NCBI RefSeq assembly: GCF_004519305.1
Contig: NZ_SOZA01000001.1
Coordinates: 310,001 to 374,000 of the forward strand
DNA length: 64,000 bases
Direction: 5' to 3'
Source: Pseudomonas sp. RIT623
GTDB taxonomy: Bacteria > Pseudomonadota > Gammaproteobacteria > Pseudomonadales > Pseudomonadaceae
The notes under the pieces: generated by a model
Told to the model about the DNA's origin: nothing
The model's input: the letters and a program-made list of their open reading frames with translations, nothing else
Database searches by the model: none
Position numbers and translations under genes: made by a program
Shown here: positions 1 through 9,122 of the stretch, piece after piece
Numbering within the stretch: the first letter of the stretch is position 1
Layout: every line of letters starts with the position of its first letter

Positions 1-1
1 G

Positions 2-403
2 GCGGTGCGTCACTCGGAGGTGGGTACCCAGTGGGTGATGGCGCAGTTCATGGCCCAGGGGCATTTCCAGCGGCATATCCGACGGATGCGGCGGGCGGCG
101 TTGGCGCGGCGCGATGTGCTGATGGCCGGCTGGCCGCTGGATGTGCCGGGGTTGGGGGCGATGCCCGAGGTGGCGGCGGGGCTGCATGTGAAAGTGGATG
201 TGGATAACTTTGCGCGGGAGCAGGCACTGGTAGCGCAGGCGCAGGCGGTTGGGGTGGAGGTGAATCCGCTGAGCTCATTCTGGCTGGAGGACAGTCAAGT
301 GCCTGTGGATAACCGCGCAGGGCTGGTGCTGGGGTTCGCCGCAGTGCCGCAAGCCCAGGTTGCGGACGCCTTGATGCGCCTGCGCAAGGCCTGGCGACGC
401 TGA
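2..403 (+). CDS. C-terminal part of a MocR-type PLP-fold transcriptional regulator (partial)
   Basis: Only the last 133 codons are present; the reading frame is open to the window edge. The visible part resembles the small domain of class I/II aminotransferases as found in GntR/MocR regulators: an HIRRMRR stretch followed by a short beta domain with GLHVKVDV and a closing LGFAAVP. The active-site lysine and any N-terminal helix-turn-helix would lie outside the window, so enzyme and regulator cannot be told apart from this piece. It converges on the polyamine-binding protein gene, with a GC-rich stem-loop between them. A MocR regulator is the better guess because of the HIRRMR motif typical of that branch. 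Confidence 0.6.
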   Translation, partial: AVRHSEVGTQWVMAQFMAQGHFQRHIRRMRRAALARRDVLMAGWPLDVPGLGAMPEVAAGLHVKVDVDNFAREQALVAQAQAVGVEVNPLSSFWLEDSQVPVDNRAGLVLGFAAVPQAQVADALMRLRKAWRR

Positions 404-406
404 ACT

Positions 407-425
407 GGGGCTGCAGAGCAGCCCC
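407..425. terminator. stem-loop between convergent genes
   Basis: A 7-bp GGGGCTG/CAGCCCC stem with a short loop lies just after the stop codon of the first gene and before the end of the opposing gene. No T-run follows, so intrinsic termination is only a suggestion. Confidence 0.35.
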
Positions 426-432
426 AATAACG

Positions 433-1536
433 TCAAGTGCCCGACTTGATCCGGGTCCAGGCCCGGGTCCGCGCCCGCTCGGCATCCCGTGGCAACGGCT
501 TCAGGGTATACAGCTTGGCCATCGCCTCTGCGGTCGGATACAGGTTCGGGTTGTCGCGGATCGCCGGGCTGACCTTGTCGGTGGCGTCCTTGTTCGGGTT
601 GGGGTACCCGACGAAATCGCTGATCGGGGCGATGACCTCTGGGCGCAGCAGATAATTGATGAAGGCGTGGGCATCCGCGGGGTTGGCCGCGTTCTTCGGG
701 ATTGCCAGCATGTCGAACCAGATCGGCGCGCCTTCCCTGGGCAGGCGCATGTCCACCACCACGCCGTTGTTCGCCTCGCGCGCCCGGTTGGCGGCCTGGG
801 AAAAGCTGCCCGAATAACCCACCGCCACGCAGATGTCGCCATTGGCCATATCGGCCATGTACTTGGAGGAGTGGAAGTAAGTGATGTACGGGCGAATCTG
901 CAGCAACAGGTCCTGGGCCTTTTGGTAGTCTGCCGGCTTGCCGCTGTTGGGGTCCAGGCCCAGGTGCGCCAAGGCCAGCGGCAGGATCTCCGACGGTGAG
1001 TCGAGCAGCGCGACGCCGCATTGCTTGAGCCTGGCAATGTTCTCTGGCTTGAAGATCAGGTCCCAGCTATCCACCGGCGCGTCGTCGCCGAGCGCGGCCT
1101 TGACCTTGGCCGGGTTGAAGCCGATCAGCACGGTGCCGTACATGTAGGGCACCGCATGCCGGTTGTCGGGGTCGTTGGCCTCGATCAGCTTCATCAGCGC
1201 CGGGTCCAGATGCTGCCAGTTGGGCAGCTTGGCGCGGTCCAGCGGTTGGAACACGCCGGCTTCGATCTGCTTGGCGAGGAACACATTGGAGGGCACCACC
1301 ACGTCGTAGCCGGAGTTGCCGGTGAGCAGCTTGGCCTCCAGCGCCTCGTTGGTGTCGAAGATGTCGTAGACCAGCTTCACGCCGCTGTCTTGCTGGAAAC
1401 CGCTGAGGGTCTGCGGGGTGATGTAGTCGAACCAGTTGAAGACCCGCAAGGCGCGCTGTTCGGCATGGGCCTGGAGCGCGCCGGCGAGCAGGCCGGCGGT
1501 GACGAGCGGGGCGAGCAACGTTTTCAGTCTGGCCAT
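433..1536 (-). CDS. periplasmic spermidine/putrescine-type substrate-binding protein
   Basis: 367 residues with an N-terminal signal peptide ending in QAHA near residue 25, followed by the NWFDYI motif that opens mature PotD/PotF/SpuD-type polyamine-binding proteins. It should bind a polyamine or a related amine in the periplasm and deliver it to an ABC transporter. No permease or ATPase gene is next to it, so it either shares a transporter encoded elsewhere or acts as a sensor protein. It starts 2 nt after the aphA stop codon, so the two are one transcription unit. From memory the aphA-binding protein pair also occurs in P. aeruginosa (PA1409-PA1410). Ligand specificity is inferred, not shown. 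Confidence 0.88.
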   Translation of the reverse strand: MARLKTLLAPLVTAGLLAGALQAHAEQRALRVFNWFDYITPQTLSGFQQDSGVKLVYDIFDTNEALEAKLLTGNSGYDVVVPSNVFLAKQIEAGVFQPLDRAKLPNWQHLDPALMKLIEANDPDNRHAVPYMYGTVLIGFNPAKVKAALGDDAPVDSWDLIFKPENIARLKQCGVALLDSPSEILPLALAHLGLDPNSGKPADYQKAQDLLLQIRPYITYFHSSKYMADMANGDICVAVGYSGSFSQAANRAREANNGVVVDMRLPREGAPIWFDMLAIPKNAANPADAHAFINYLLRPEVIAPISDFVGYPNPNKDATDKVSPAIRDNPNLYPTAEAMAKLYTLKPLPRDAERARTRAWTRIKSGT

Positions 1537-1538
1537 GA

Positions 1539-2579
<1,041 letters not shown>

Positions 2580-2587
2580 TTATTGTT
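2580..2587 (-). promoter_or_regulatory. candidate Crc/Hfq CA motif in the aphA ribosome-binding region
   Basis: On the minus strand AACAATAA lies directly between the GGAG Shine-Dalgarno and the aphA ATG. It matches the AAnAAnAA consensus of Hfq/Crc catabolite-repression sites. Binding is an inference. Confidence 0.5.
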
Positions 2588-2707
2588 CTCCGGGTGGGGC
2601 TGGCGTGGACCAATTCTGCTGGGCAGCCAGGTGAGGGAGAACGATGGCAACGGCCAAAAGGGGATCGATGTGGCCAAGCCATCCTGGCCGACCTATCGCG
2701 GGGCAGG

Positions 2708-3739
2708 TCAACCGCGAAAATGGCTGGGCGCCACGCCGCTCCAGCGCTGGAAGGCATGGCGAAAACTGGCGGTTTCGCTGAAGCCGAGGCTTTCGGCGAT
2801 GCGATAGATCGGCATCTGGTCCTCGGCCAGCAATTGCTTGGCCCGTTCGAAGCGCAGCTCGTCGAGCAGCTGTTGATAACTGCTGCCCAGCGCCTGCAAG
2901 TGCCGGCGCAAAGTGCGCGACGAGCAGTTCATCTGCCGCGCCAAGCCCTCCAGCCCGGGCGCCGCATCCAGCTGCTGGAGCAGCAGCTGGCGAATCCGCC
3001 CCAGCCAGGCCTGGCGCCCGGTGAACTCCAGGTTCAGGCGCCGGCAGCGCTCGCTCATCGCCTTGTGGGTGACCGGGTCGGCCAGCGGCAGCGGCATGTC
3101 CATCCAGCGGCGCTCGAAGGCGAACGCGTTGTCGCTCGCCGAGAAGCCCAGGGGGCATTGGAATGCACTGTCGTAGAGCGGGTGATAGCGGGGGCGGGGG
3201 TGTTCGAAGCGGGCCGCCAGCAATGGTAGCGGGCGCCCCAGCAGGTCGTCGCAGATCACCTTGAGCGACCCCAGGCAGAACTCGGCATTGAATGCAGCCA
3301 GACCCGGCGCGTCGTAGTGCTCGCTGGCGCTGACCCAGATACGCTGGCCATCGTCCACCAGGCGGAGCTGGAAGACTGTTCCCAGCAGTGCCGGAAAGCG
3401 CAGCGCCAGGCGTAGGGCGTCACCCAAAGTGGCACTGGAGAGCAGGGCGTAACCGAGCATGCCGTAGCACGACACATGCATGCGCCGGCCCAGCTCCAGG
3501 CCGATGTCCGCGCGGCGGGCCACGGCGTTGGCGCAGACTTGCAGTTCCTGCTGGGTGGTGATGCGGGCGTCGGCATGGCCCAGGTCGGCCGGGCCTATGC
3601 CGCTGCCGGCGAGCATCTGCTGCGGGTCGACGCCGTCCTCCTGGAACACCGTGAGGATCAGCGAAACCGCGTTGAGGGTGGTGAGGTGGCTGTGCAACAT
3701 GCTCGGCGTCCCGTTGGGCTGAGAAGCTTTAGCGAGCAA
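2708..3739 (-). CDS. AraC-family transcriptional regulator with N-terminal effector domain
   Basis: 343 residues if started at the TTG at 3739, which has AGGAG 11 nt upstream; an internal ATG at 3700 would give 330 residues. The N-terminal two thirds match the arabinose-binding-like domain of the OruR/ArgR-type AraC regulators. The last ~100 residues hold the double helix-turn-helix, with SSRTLRRHL in the first helix pair and the family signature around RIAESLGFSETASFRHAF. It lies 128 bp upstream of aphA on the same strand and probably controls the aphA-binding protein operon, perhaps in response to a polyamine or amino acid. Target and ligand are inferred from position only. Confidence 0.85.
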   Translation of the reverse strand: MLAKASQPNGTPSMLHSHLTTLNAVSLILTVFQEDGVDPQQMLAGSGIGPADLGHADARITTQQELQVCANAVARRADIGLELGRRMHVSCYGMLGYALLSSATLGDALRLALRFPALLGTVFQLRLVDDGQRIWVSASEHYDAPGLAAFNAEFCLGSLKVICDDLLGRPLPLLAARFEHPRPRYHPLYDSAFQCPLGFSASDNAFAFERRWMDMPLPLADPVTHKAMSERCRRLNLEFTGRQAWLGRIRQLLLQQLDAAPGLEGLARQMNCSSRTLRRHLQALGSSYQQLLDELRFERAKQLLAEDQMPIYRIAESLGFSETASFRHAFQRWSGVAPSHFRG

Positions 3740-3789
3740 GTTATATGCCGCTCCTAAAGAGATGGCACAGGGTTTGAAGCGCAGGCATA

Positions 3790-3822
3790 AAAAAAGGGCC
3801 CGGAGCGTGCGCTCGGGCCCTT
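3790..3822 (-). terminator. intrinsic terminator downstream of aspA
   Basis: A GGGCCCgGAGC/GCTCGGGCCC stem (3796-3820) with one unpaired base is followed on the minus strand by a run of seven T. It lies about 60 bp after the aspA stop codon. Confidence 0.8.
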
Positions 3823-3880
3823 GAAAGGTTGAGAGGTGTCTAGTCCCTCGACCTGGTGAGACTGTTTGCAGCGGCCTGGG

Positions 3881-5317
3881 TTACGCCTTCAGCGGAACCA
3901 GACGGGGAGCGATCATGTTTTCCGGACGCAGGATGTCGTTGAGCATCGCTTCGTCCAGCAGCTTCTCTTCGCGCACCAGTTCCAGCACGCCGCGGCCGGT
4001 TTCCAGGGCGACGCGGGCGATACGGGTGGCGTTTTCGTAGCCGATGTACGGGTTCAGGGCGGTGACCAGGCCGATCGAGTGCTCGACCAGTTCACGGCAG
4101 CGCTGTTCGTTGGCGGTGATGCCGACGATGCAGTGCTCGCGCAGCATGTCCATGGCGCGTTGCAGCAGGCGAATCGAGTCGAAGATCTTGTAGGCGATCA
4201 GCGGCTCCATCACGTTCAACTGCAGTTGGCCACCTTCGGCGGCGACGGTCAGGGCCAGGTCGTTGCCCATGATGGCGAAGGCCACCTGATTGACGGCCTC
4301 GGGAATAACCGGGTTGACCTTGCCTGGCATGATCGAGCTGCCTGGCTGGCGCGCCGGCAGGTTGATCTCGTTGATGCCGGTGCGTGGGCCGCTGGACAGC
4401 AGGCGCAGGTCGTTGCAGATCTTCGACAGCTTGACCGCGGTGCGCTTGAGCATGCCGGAGAACAGCACGAAGGCGCCCATGTCGGAGGTGGCTTCGATCA
4501 GGTCGGCGGCCGGGACCAGCGGCTGACCGCTGATGGTCGCCAGGCGCTGCACGGCCAGGGCCTGATAGCCAGGGTCGGCGTTGATGCCGGTACCGATGGC
4601 GGTGCCGCCCAGGTTGATTTCGGTCAGCAGTTCCGGGGCCAGCGAGCGCAGGCGCTGCAGGTCTTCGGTCATGGTGGTGGCGAAGGCGCGGAATTCTTGG
4701 CCCAGGGTCATCGGCACGGCGTCTTGCAGTTGGGTACGGCCCATCTTCAGGACATGGTCGAACTCTTTACCCTTGGCGGCGAAGGCCTGGATCAGGCTGT
4801 CGAGGCTGGCCAGCAGGGCGTCGTGGCCCAGCAGCAGGCCCAGACGGATCGCGGTCGGGTAGGCGTCGTTGGTCGACTGCGCCATGTTCACGTCGTTGTT
4901 CGGGTGCAGGTACTGGTACTCACCTTTCTGGTGGCCCATGTGCTCCAGCGCGACGTTGGCGATGACTTCGTTGGCGTTCATGTTGGTGGAGGTGCCAGCA
5001 CCGCCCTGGATCATGTCCACCACGAACTGTTCGTGGAAGTCACCCTTGATCAGGCGGGCGCAGGCTGCGCTGATGGCAGCGTGCTTGGCATCGCTCAGGT
5101 GCCCCAGCTCACGGTTGGCGTCAGCAGCGGCCTGCTTGACCATCGCCAGGCCGACTACCAGTTTCGGGTAGTGCGACAGCGGAACGCCGGAGAGGTGGAA
5201 GTTGTTGGCAGCGCGCAGGGTCTGGATGCCGTAGTAGGCATCGGCAGGGACTTCAAGGGTACCAAGCAGATCTTTTTCGACGCGGAACGATGCAGCGGAA
5301 GACATGATAGATATCAT
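3881..5317 (-). CDS. aspA: aspartate ammonia-lyase
   Basis: 478 residues. It catalyses reversible deamination of L-aspartate to fumarate and ammonia in the cytoplasm. The fumarase/aspartase superfamily signature GSSIMPGKVNP is present, and GTSTNMNANEV near the middle of the N-terminal half marks the catalytic threonine/asparagine region typical of aspartases. Fumarase C is the main alternative, but VPADAYYGIQTLRA and VNMAQSTNDAYPT fit AspA. The ATG at 5317 has little Shine-Dalgarno; an ATG at 5305 (MSSAAS) would give 474 residues and aligns better at the N-terminus. A divergent LysR gene lies 169 bp away and may regulate it. Confidence 0.93.
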   Translation of the reverse strand: MISIMSSAASFRVEKDLLGTLEVPADAYYGIQTLRAANNFHLSGVPLSHYPKLVVGLAMVKQAAADANRELGHLSDAKHAAISAACARLIKGDFHEQFVVDMIQGGAGTSTNMNANEVIANVALEHMGHQKGEYQYLHPNNDVNMAQSTNDAYPTAIRLGLLLGHDALLASLDSLIQAFAAKGKEFDHVLKMGRTQLQDAVPMTLGQEFRAFATTMTEDLQRLRSLAPELLTEINLGGTAIGTGINADPGYQALAVQRLATISGQPLVPAADLIEATSDMGAFVLFSGMLKRTAVKLSKICNDLRLLSSGPRTGINEINLPARQPGSSIMPGKVNPVIPEAVNQVAFAIMGNDLALTVAAEGGQLQLNVMEPLIAYKIFDSIRLLQRAMDMLREHCIVGITANEQRCRELVEHSIGLVTALNPYIGYENATRIARVALETGRGVLELVREEKLLDEAMLNDILRPENMIAPRLVPLKA

Positions 5318-5401
5318 CTCGATTTTGACCCGGCACCTGCCGGAATGGCGCCAATCCTAGGGCTGCCCAGATTTTGCGGCCAATGCTGTTGCACGCTAAC
5401 C

Positions 5402-5418
5402 TATGCGCAAACGGCATA
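5402..5418. promoter_or_regulatory. candidate LysR operator in the aspA-lysR intergenic region
   Basis: TATGC-N7-GCATA is a 17-bp inverted repeat of the T-N11-A kind bound by LysR regulators, roughly midway between the divergent starts. Confidence 0.45.
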
Positions 5419-5486
5419 CGGTTTGATGTGACGCCGATTGACAATCGAGCGTGTTCCATTTTGGTGCACGCGTTGCGGAGTAGTCG

Positions 5487-6416
5487 ATGAACCTCGAAAG
5501 CAAGTGGCTGGAAGACTTCAGTGCCCTGGCCTCTACCCGTAGTTTTTCGCAGGCGGCCGAGCGCCGCTTCGTTACTCAGCCTGCCTTCAGCCGGCGCATT
5601 CGCAGCCTGGAGGCGGCGCTGGGGCTGACCTTGGTGAATCGTTCCCGCACCCCCATCGAATTGACCGAGGCCGGGCAGCTGTTTCTGGTAACCGCGCGCA
5701 CCGTTGTCGACCAGTTGAGCGAAGTGCTGCGCCACTTGCACCACCTCGAAGGTGGCCAGGGCGAGGTGATCCAGGTGGCCGCCGCGCACTCGCTGGCATC
5801 GGGCTTTTTCCCCCGTTGGGTGGCACAGCTGCGCAACGATGGGTTGAACATCGCCACCCGCCTGGTTGCGACTAACGTCGGAGATGCCGTGCATGCCCTG
5901 CGCGAGGGTGGCTGCGACCTGATGCTGGCGTTCTACGACCCGGACGCGGCGTTGCAGATGGACGCCGAGATCTTCCCGTCCTTGCATATGGGCAACACCG
6001 AAATGCTTCCGGTGTGCGCGGTGGGCACCGACGGCAAGCCGTTGTTCGACCTGGAAGGCGAGGGCAGCGTACCGCTGCTGGCCTACAGCGCCGGTGCCTT
6101 CCTTGGTCGTTCGGTCAACCTGCTGCTGCGCCAGCGCAACCTGCGCTATACCACGGTCTATGAAACCGCCATGGCCGACAGTCTCAAGAGCATGGCCCTG
6201 GAAGGCATGGGTATCGCCTGGGTGCCGAAGTTGTCGATGCGCGGCGAGCTGGAGCGGGGCGAGCTGGCGATCTGCGGTGGCAGTCAGTGGCATGTGCCGC
6301 TGGAAATCCGCCTGTACCGTTGCGCCCTGGTGCGCAAGGCCAACGTGCGCTTGCTGTGGCGCAAGCTGGAGGGTGGCTCAGTTGACCCGAAAGTCAGCCA
6401 AACCCCCGAAAAATAA
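5487..6416 (+). CDS. LysR-family transcriptional regulator (HypT-like)
   Basis: 309 residues. Residues ~5-65 are the LysR helix-turn-helix (SFSQAAERRFVTQPAFSRRIRSLE), written here only as its location because the fold is standard: winged helix then linker helix. The remainder is the periplasmic-binding-like effector domain. The overall sequence resembles HypT/YjiE-type LysR proteins that respond to hypochlorite or oxidants, but I cannot assign a ligand. It is divergent from aspA and upstream of purEK on the same strand, so aspA is the most natural target. Confidence 0.88.
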   Translation: MNLESKWLEDFSALASTRSFSQAAERRFVTQPAFSRRIRSLEAALGLTLVNRSRTPIELTEAGQLFLVTARTVVDQLSEVLRHLHHLEGGQGEVIQVAAAHSLASGFFPRWVAQLRNDGLNIATRLVATNVGDAVHALREGGCDLMLAFYDPDAALQMDAEIFPSLHMGNTEMLPVCAVGTDGKPLFDLEGEGSVPLLAYSAGAFLGRSVNLLLRQRNLRYTTVYETAMADSLKSMALEGMGIAWVPKLSMRGELERGELAICGGSQWHVPLEIRLYRCALVRKANVRLLWRKLEGGSVDPKVSQTPEK

Positions 6417-6463
6417 GGGCGACAGTTGGTCGCCAGGGGTGCCGTGATCGTCCATCGTTACGC

Positions 6464-6469
6464 TATACT
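6464..6469 (+). promoter_or_regulatory. candidate -10 element for purEK
   Basis: TATACT matches a sigma-70 -10 well; the -35 region is poor. If used, transcription would begin near 6476 and give a leader of about 110 nt containing a hairpin and a terminator-like stem-loop. Confidence 0.5.
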
Positions 6470-6481
6470 GCGCGGCCCCTC

Positions 6482-6550
6482 GACCGGATAGATCCGGTCA
6501 TGATCAGCAAACAAGCCACGCCGGTCGTCCCGCGTGGCTTGTTGTTTTTT
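6482..6550 (+). promoter_or_regulatory. purE leader with terminator-like stem-loop (candidate attenuator)
   Basis: Hairpin 1 pairs GACCGGA (6482-6488) with TCCGGTC (6493-6499). Hairpin 2 is a perfect 12-bp stem (6510-6521 with 6532-6543) followed by six T at 6545-6550, the form of an intrinsic terminator. Its loop contains CCGGTC (6521-6526), the same bases that hairpin 1 uses, so GACCGG at 6482-6487 can pair in either place. Only 37 bp separate the T-run from the purE ATG, too little for a further promoter. It may instead simply terminate the lysR transcript. Confidence 0.5.
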
Positions 6551-6587
6551 GACGCGCCTGCGGGCGCACAAGCGAAGAGGCTCGACG

Positions 6588-7079
6588 ATGAGTGCACTGG
6601 TTGGCGTGATCATGGGCTCCAAGTCCGATTGGTCCACCCTTAGCCACACCGCCGATATGCTGGAAAAACTCGGCATTCCCTACGAAGTGAAGGTGGTTTC
6701 CGCCCACCGCACGCCGGACCTGCTGTTCCAGTACGCCGAGGAGGCCGAGGGCCGCGGCATCGAGGTGATCATCGCCGGTGCCGGTGGCGCAGCCCACCTG
6801 CCAGGCATGTGCGCCGCCAAGACCCACTTGCCGGTGCTGGGTGTGCCGGTGCAGTCGTCGATGCTGTCGGGCGTCGACTCGCTGCTGTCGATCGTGCAGA
6901 TGCCGGCCGGCGTGCCGGTTGCCACCCTGGCCATCGGCAAGGCCGGCGCGATCAACGCGGCGTTGCTCTCGGCGAGCATCCTCGGTGCCAAGCACCCGCA
7001 GTTCCACGCGGCGCTCAAGCAGTTCCGCACCGAGCAGACCGACACCGTGCTGGACAATCCAGACCCGCGTCAGGCTTGA
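6588..7079 (+). CDS. purE: N5-carboxyaminoimidazole ribonucleotide mutase (class I PurE)
   Basis: 163 residues, normal for PurE. It converts N5-CAIR to CAIR in purine biosynthesis. The start motif GSKSDW (10-15), AHRTP with His40, and the glycine-rich [11 protein letters not shown] with His70 form the active site of class I enzymes. The ATG at 6588 is preceded by AAGAGG. purK follows after 10 nt, giving the usual purEK operon. The leader carries a terminator-like element that could adjust expression. Confidence 0.97.
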   Translation: MSALVGVIMGSKSDWSTLSHTADMLEKLGIPYEVKVVSAHRTPDLLFQYAEEAEGRGIEVIIAGAGGAAHLPGMCAAKTHLPVLGVPVQSSMLSGVDSLLSIVQMPAGVPVATLAIGKAGAINAALLSASILGAKHPQFHAALKQFRTEQTDTVLDNPDPRQA

Positions 7080-7089
7080 GGCTGAATAT

Positions 7090-8172
7090 ATGAAGATCGG
7101 TGTAATCGGTGGTGGCCAGCTGGGCCGCATGCTGGCCTTGGCGGGCACCCCGCTGGGCATGAACTTCGCCTTCCTCGACCCGGCGCCGGACGCCTGCGCC
7201 GCACCACTGGGCGAGCATCTGCGCGCCGACTACGGCGACCAGGACCACCTGCGCCAACTGGCCGACGAAGTCGACCTGGTGACCTTCGAGTTCGAGAGCG
7301 TGCCGGCCGAAACCGTTGCCTTCCTCTCGCAGTTCGTGCCGGTGTACCCGAGCGCCGAAGCGCTGCGGATCGCCCGCGACCGGCTGTTCGAAAAGAGCCT
7401 GTTCCGCGACCTGGGCATCCCGACCCCGGCGTTCGCCGATATCCTTTCGCAAGCCGATCTCGACGCTGCCGTGGCCAGCATCGGCCTGCCGGCCGTGCTC
7501 AAGACCCGCACCCTGGGTTACGACGGCAAGGGCCAGAAGGTCCTGCGCAAGCCCGAGGATGTGGTCGGCACCTTCGCCGAGCTGGGCAGCGTGCCGTGCC
7601 TGTTGGAAGGCTTCGTGCCGTTCACCGGCGAGGTCTCGCTGGTGGCTGTGCGTGCCCGCGATGGCGAAACGCGCTTCTACCCGCTGGTGCACAACACCCA
7701 CGACAGCGGCATCCTCAAACTGTCGGTGGCCAGTGAGGGGCACCCGCTGCAGGCCCTGGCCGAGGACTATGTCGGCCGTGTGCTGCAAAAGCTCGACTAT
7801 GTCGGCGTGATGGCCTTCGAGTTCTTCGAGGTCGACGGTGGCCTGAAGGCCAACGAGATCGCCCCGCGCGTGCACAACTCCGGGCACTGGACCATCGAAG
7901 GCAGCGAGTGCAGCCAGTTCGAGAACCACCTGCGCGCCGTGGCCGGCCTGCCGCTGGGCTCGACCGCCAAGGTCGGCGAAAGCGCCATGCTCAACTTCAT
8001 CGGTGAGGTGCCGGCGGTGGGCAAGGTCATCGCCATCGACGACTGCCACCTGCATCACTATGGCAAGGCGTTCAAGGTCGGACGCAAGGTCGGTCATGCC
8101 ACCCTGCGCTGCGCCGACATGGCCACGCTCAAGGCCAAGATTGCCGAAGTAGAGGCGTTGATCGTCGGCTGA
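7090..8172 (+). CDS. purK: N5-carboxyaminoimidazole ribonucleotide synthase
   Basis: 360 residues, an ATP-grasp enzyme that makes N5-CAIR from AIR, bicarbonate and ATP, supplying PurE. The N-terminal GGGQLGRM motif begins the pre-ATP-grasp domain; KTRTLGYDGKGQ in the middle is the ATP-binding lysine/glycine loop and NEIAPRVHNSGHWTIEG is the metal/phosphate-binding segment. It follows purE by 10 nt and is presumably co-transcribed with it. Confidence 0.97.
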   Translation: MKIGVIGGGQLGRMLALAGTPLGMNFAFLDPAPDACAAPLGEHLRADYGDQDHLRQLADEVDLVTFEFESVPAETVAFLSQFVPVYPSAEALRIARDRLFEKSLFRDLGIPTPAFADILSQADLDAAVASIGLPAVLKTRTLGYDGKGQKVLRKPEDVVGTFAELGSVPCLLEGFVPFTGEVSLVAVRARDGETRFYPLVHNTHDSGILKLSVASEGHPLQALAEDYVGRVLQKLDYVGVMAFEFFEVDGGLKANEIAPRVHNSGHWTIEGSECSQFENHLRAVAGLPLGSTAKVGESAMLNFIGEVPAVGKVIAIDDCHLHHYGKAFKVGRKVGHATLRCADMATLKAKIAEVEALIVG

Positions 8173-8268
8173 TCGAACTTCTGCCAGGCAATGCCGCTCT
8201 GAGATGGCAACATGCCAAAGCGCTGACTAGGCTTTGGCTTGTTCCATCTTCACCACAGAGGGATTGCC

Positions 8269-8514
8269 ATGGGCATCATTGGAACCATCTTCATCGGCCT
8301 GATCGTCGGCCTGCTGGCGCGTTTCCTGAAACCAGGGGACGACAGCATGGGCTGGATCATGACCATCCTCCTCGGCATTGCCGGCTCGCTGGCCGCCACC
8401 TATGGCGGGCAGGCACTGGGCATCTACCAGGCCGGGCAGGCCGCAGGCTTCTTCGGCGCCCTGGTTGGCGCGATCATCCTGCTGGTGATCTACGGCTTCA
8501 TCAAGAAACGCTGA
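8269..8514 (+). CDS. GlsB/YeaQ/YmgE-family small membrane stress protein
   Basis: 81 residues, almost entirely hydrophobic: three predicted membrane segments separated by short polar turns (FLKPGDDSMG after the first). This is the transglycosylase-associated-protein family (Pfam Transgly_assoc), found in stress responses of many bacteria; the molecular role is not known. The ATG at 8269 is chosen because the preceding residues in frame are not conserved-looking and GAGGGATTGCC supplies a Shine-Dalgarno. It is a single gene between purK and a periplasmic protein gene. Confidence 0.85.
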   Translation: MGIIGTIFIGLIVGLLARFLKPGDDSMGWIMTILLGIAGSLAATYGGQALGIYQAGQAAGFFGALVGAIILLVIYGFIKKR

Positions 8515-8557
8515 ATTCCCGCTAGAATGCCCGGCAATTCATCCTGAGTTGCCGAGC

Positions 8558-9091
8558 ATGCGTGCGTTATTTCTCCTTCCCCTGCTGCTGGCCAGCACCC
8601 TGGCCCATGCCGAGCTGCCTGAGACCGACTGGCTGGAGTTGATGCCCAAGTCGGACCAGAAGGCCCTCGAGCAGATGCCCGAGATCGACCACAACTCCCC
8701 GGAAGCCCTGGGCACCTTCACCGCCAAGGGTGGGCTGAAGCAGAGCAAGGGCCTGCCGGCGGTGATGTATTCGACCAAGACCGTCGCTGCGATGAACGGC
8801 AAGCAGATTCGCCTGGGTGGCTACCCGGTGCCGTTGGAAAGCGATGCCAAGGGCAACAGCACGCTGTTCTTCCTGGTGCCCTACCCAGGGGCATGCATCC
8901 ACGTGCCGCCGCCGCCACCGAACCAGCTGGTGCTGGTGCGCTATCCAAAGGGGCTGAAAATCGACGATATCTACACGCCGCTGTGGGTGACCGGCACGCT
9001 GAAGGTGGAGACGGTCAGCAATGACCTGGCGGATGCGGCGTATGCCCTGGATGCCGGGCAGGTGAGGGTGGTGGAAGACGCCGATCTGTGA
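8558..9091 (+). CDS. periplasmic DUF3299-type protein
   Basis: 177 residues from the ATG at 8558, with a signal peptide (LLLASTLAHA, cleavage near residue 18). The mature part matches the DUF3299 family of small periplasmic proteins: GYPVPLE in the middle and the PYPGACIHVPPPPPNQ segment with one conserved cysteine. Function is unknown; in other Gammaproteobacteria such genes often lie next to ABC-type lipoprotein exporters, which is not the case here. It appears to be a single-gene unit. Confidence 0.75.
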   Translation: MRALFLLPLLLASTLAHAELPETDWLELMPKSDQKALEQMPEIDHNSPEALGTFTAKGGLKQSKGLPAVMYSTKTVAAMNGKQIRLGGYPVPLESDAKGNSTLFFLVPYPGACIHVPPPPPNQLVLVRYPKGLKIDDIYTPLWVTGTLKVETVSNDLADAAYALDAGQVRVVEDADL

Positions 9092-9122
9092 AGCCTGTTC
9101 GCCGGCAGCTGAAACTATTGAA

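Noticed and set aside
3866..5431. Long plus-strand open frame across aspA
   Set aside because: It is the antisense shadow of a high-GC gene; the aspA frame has a clear family match.
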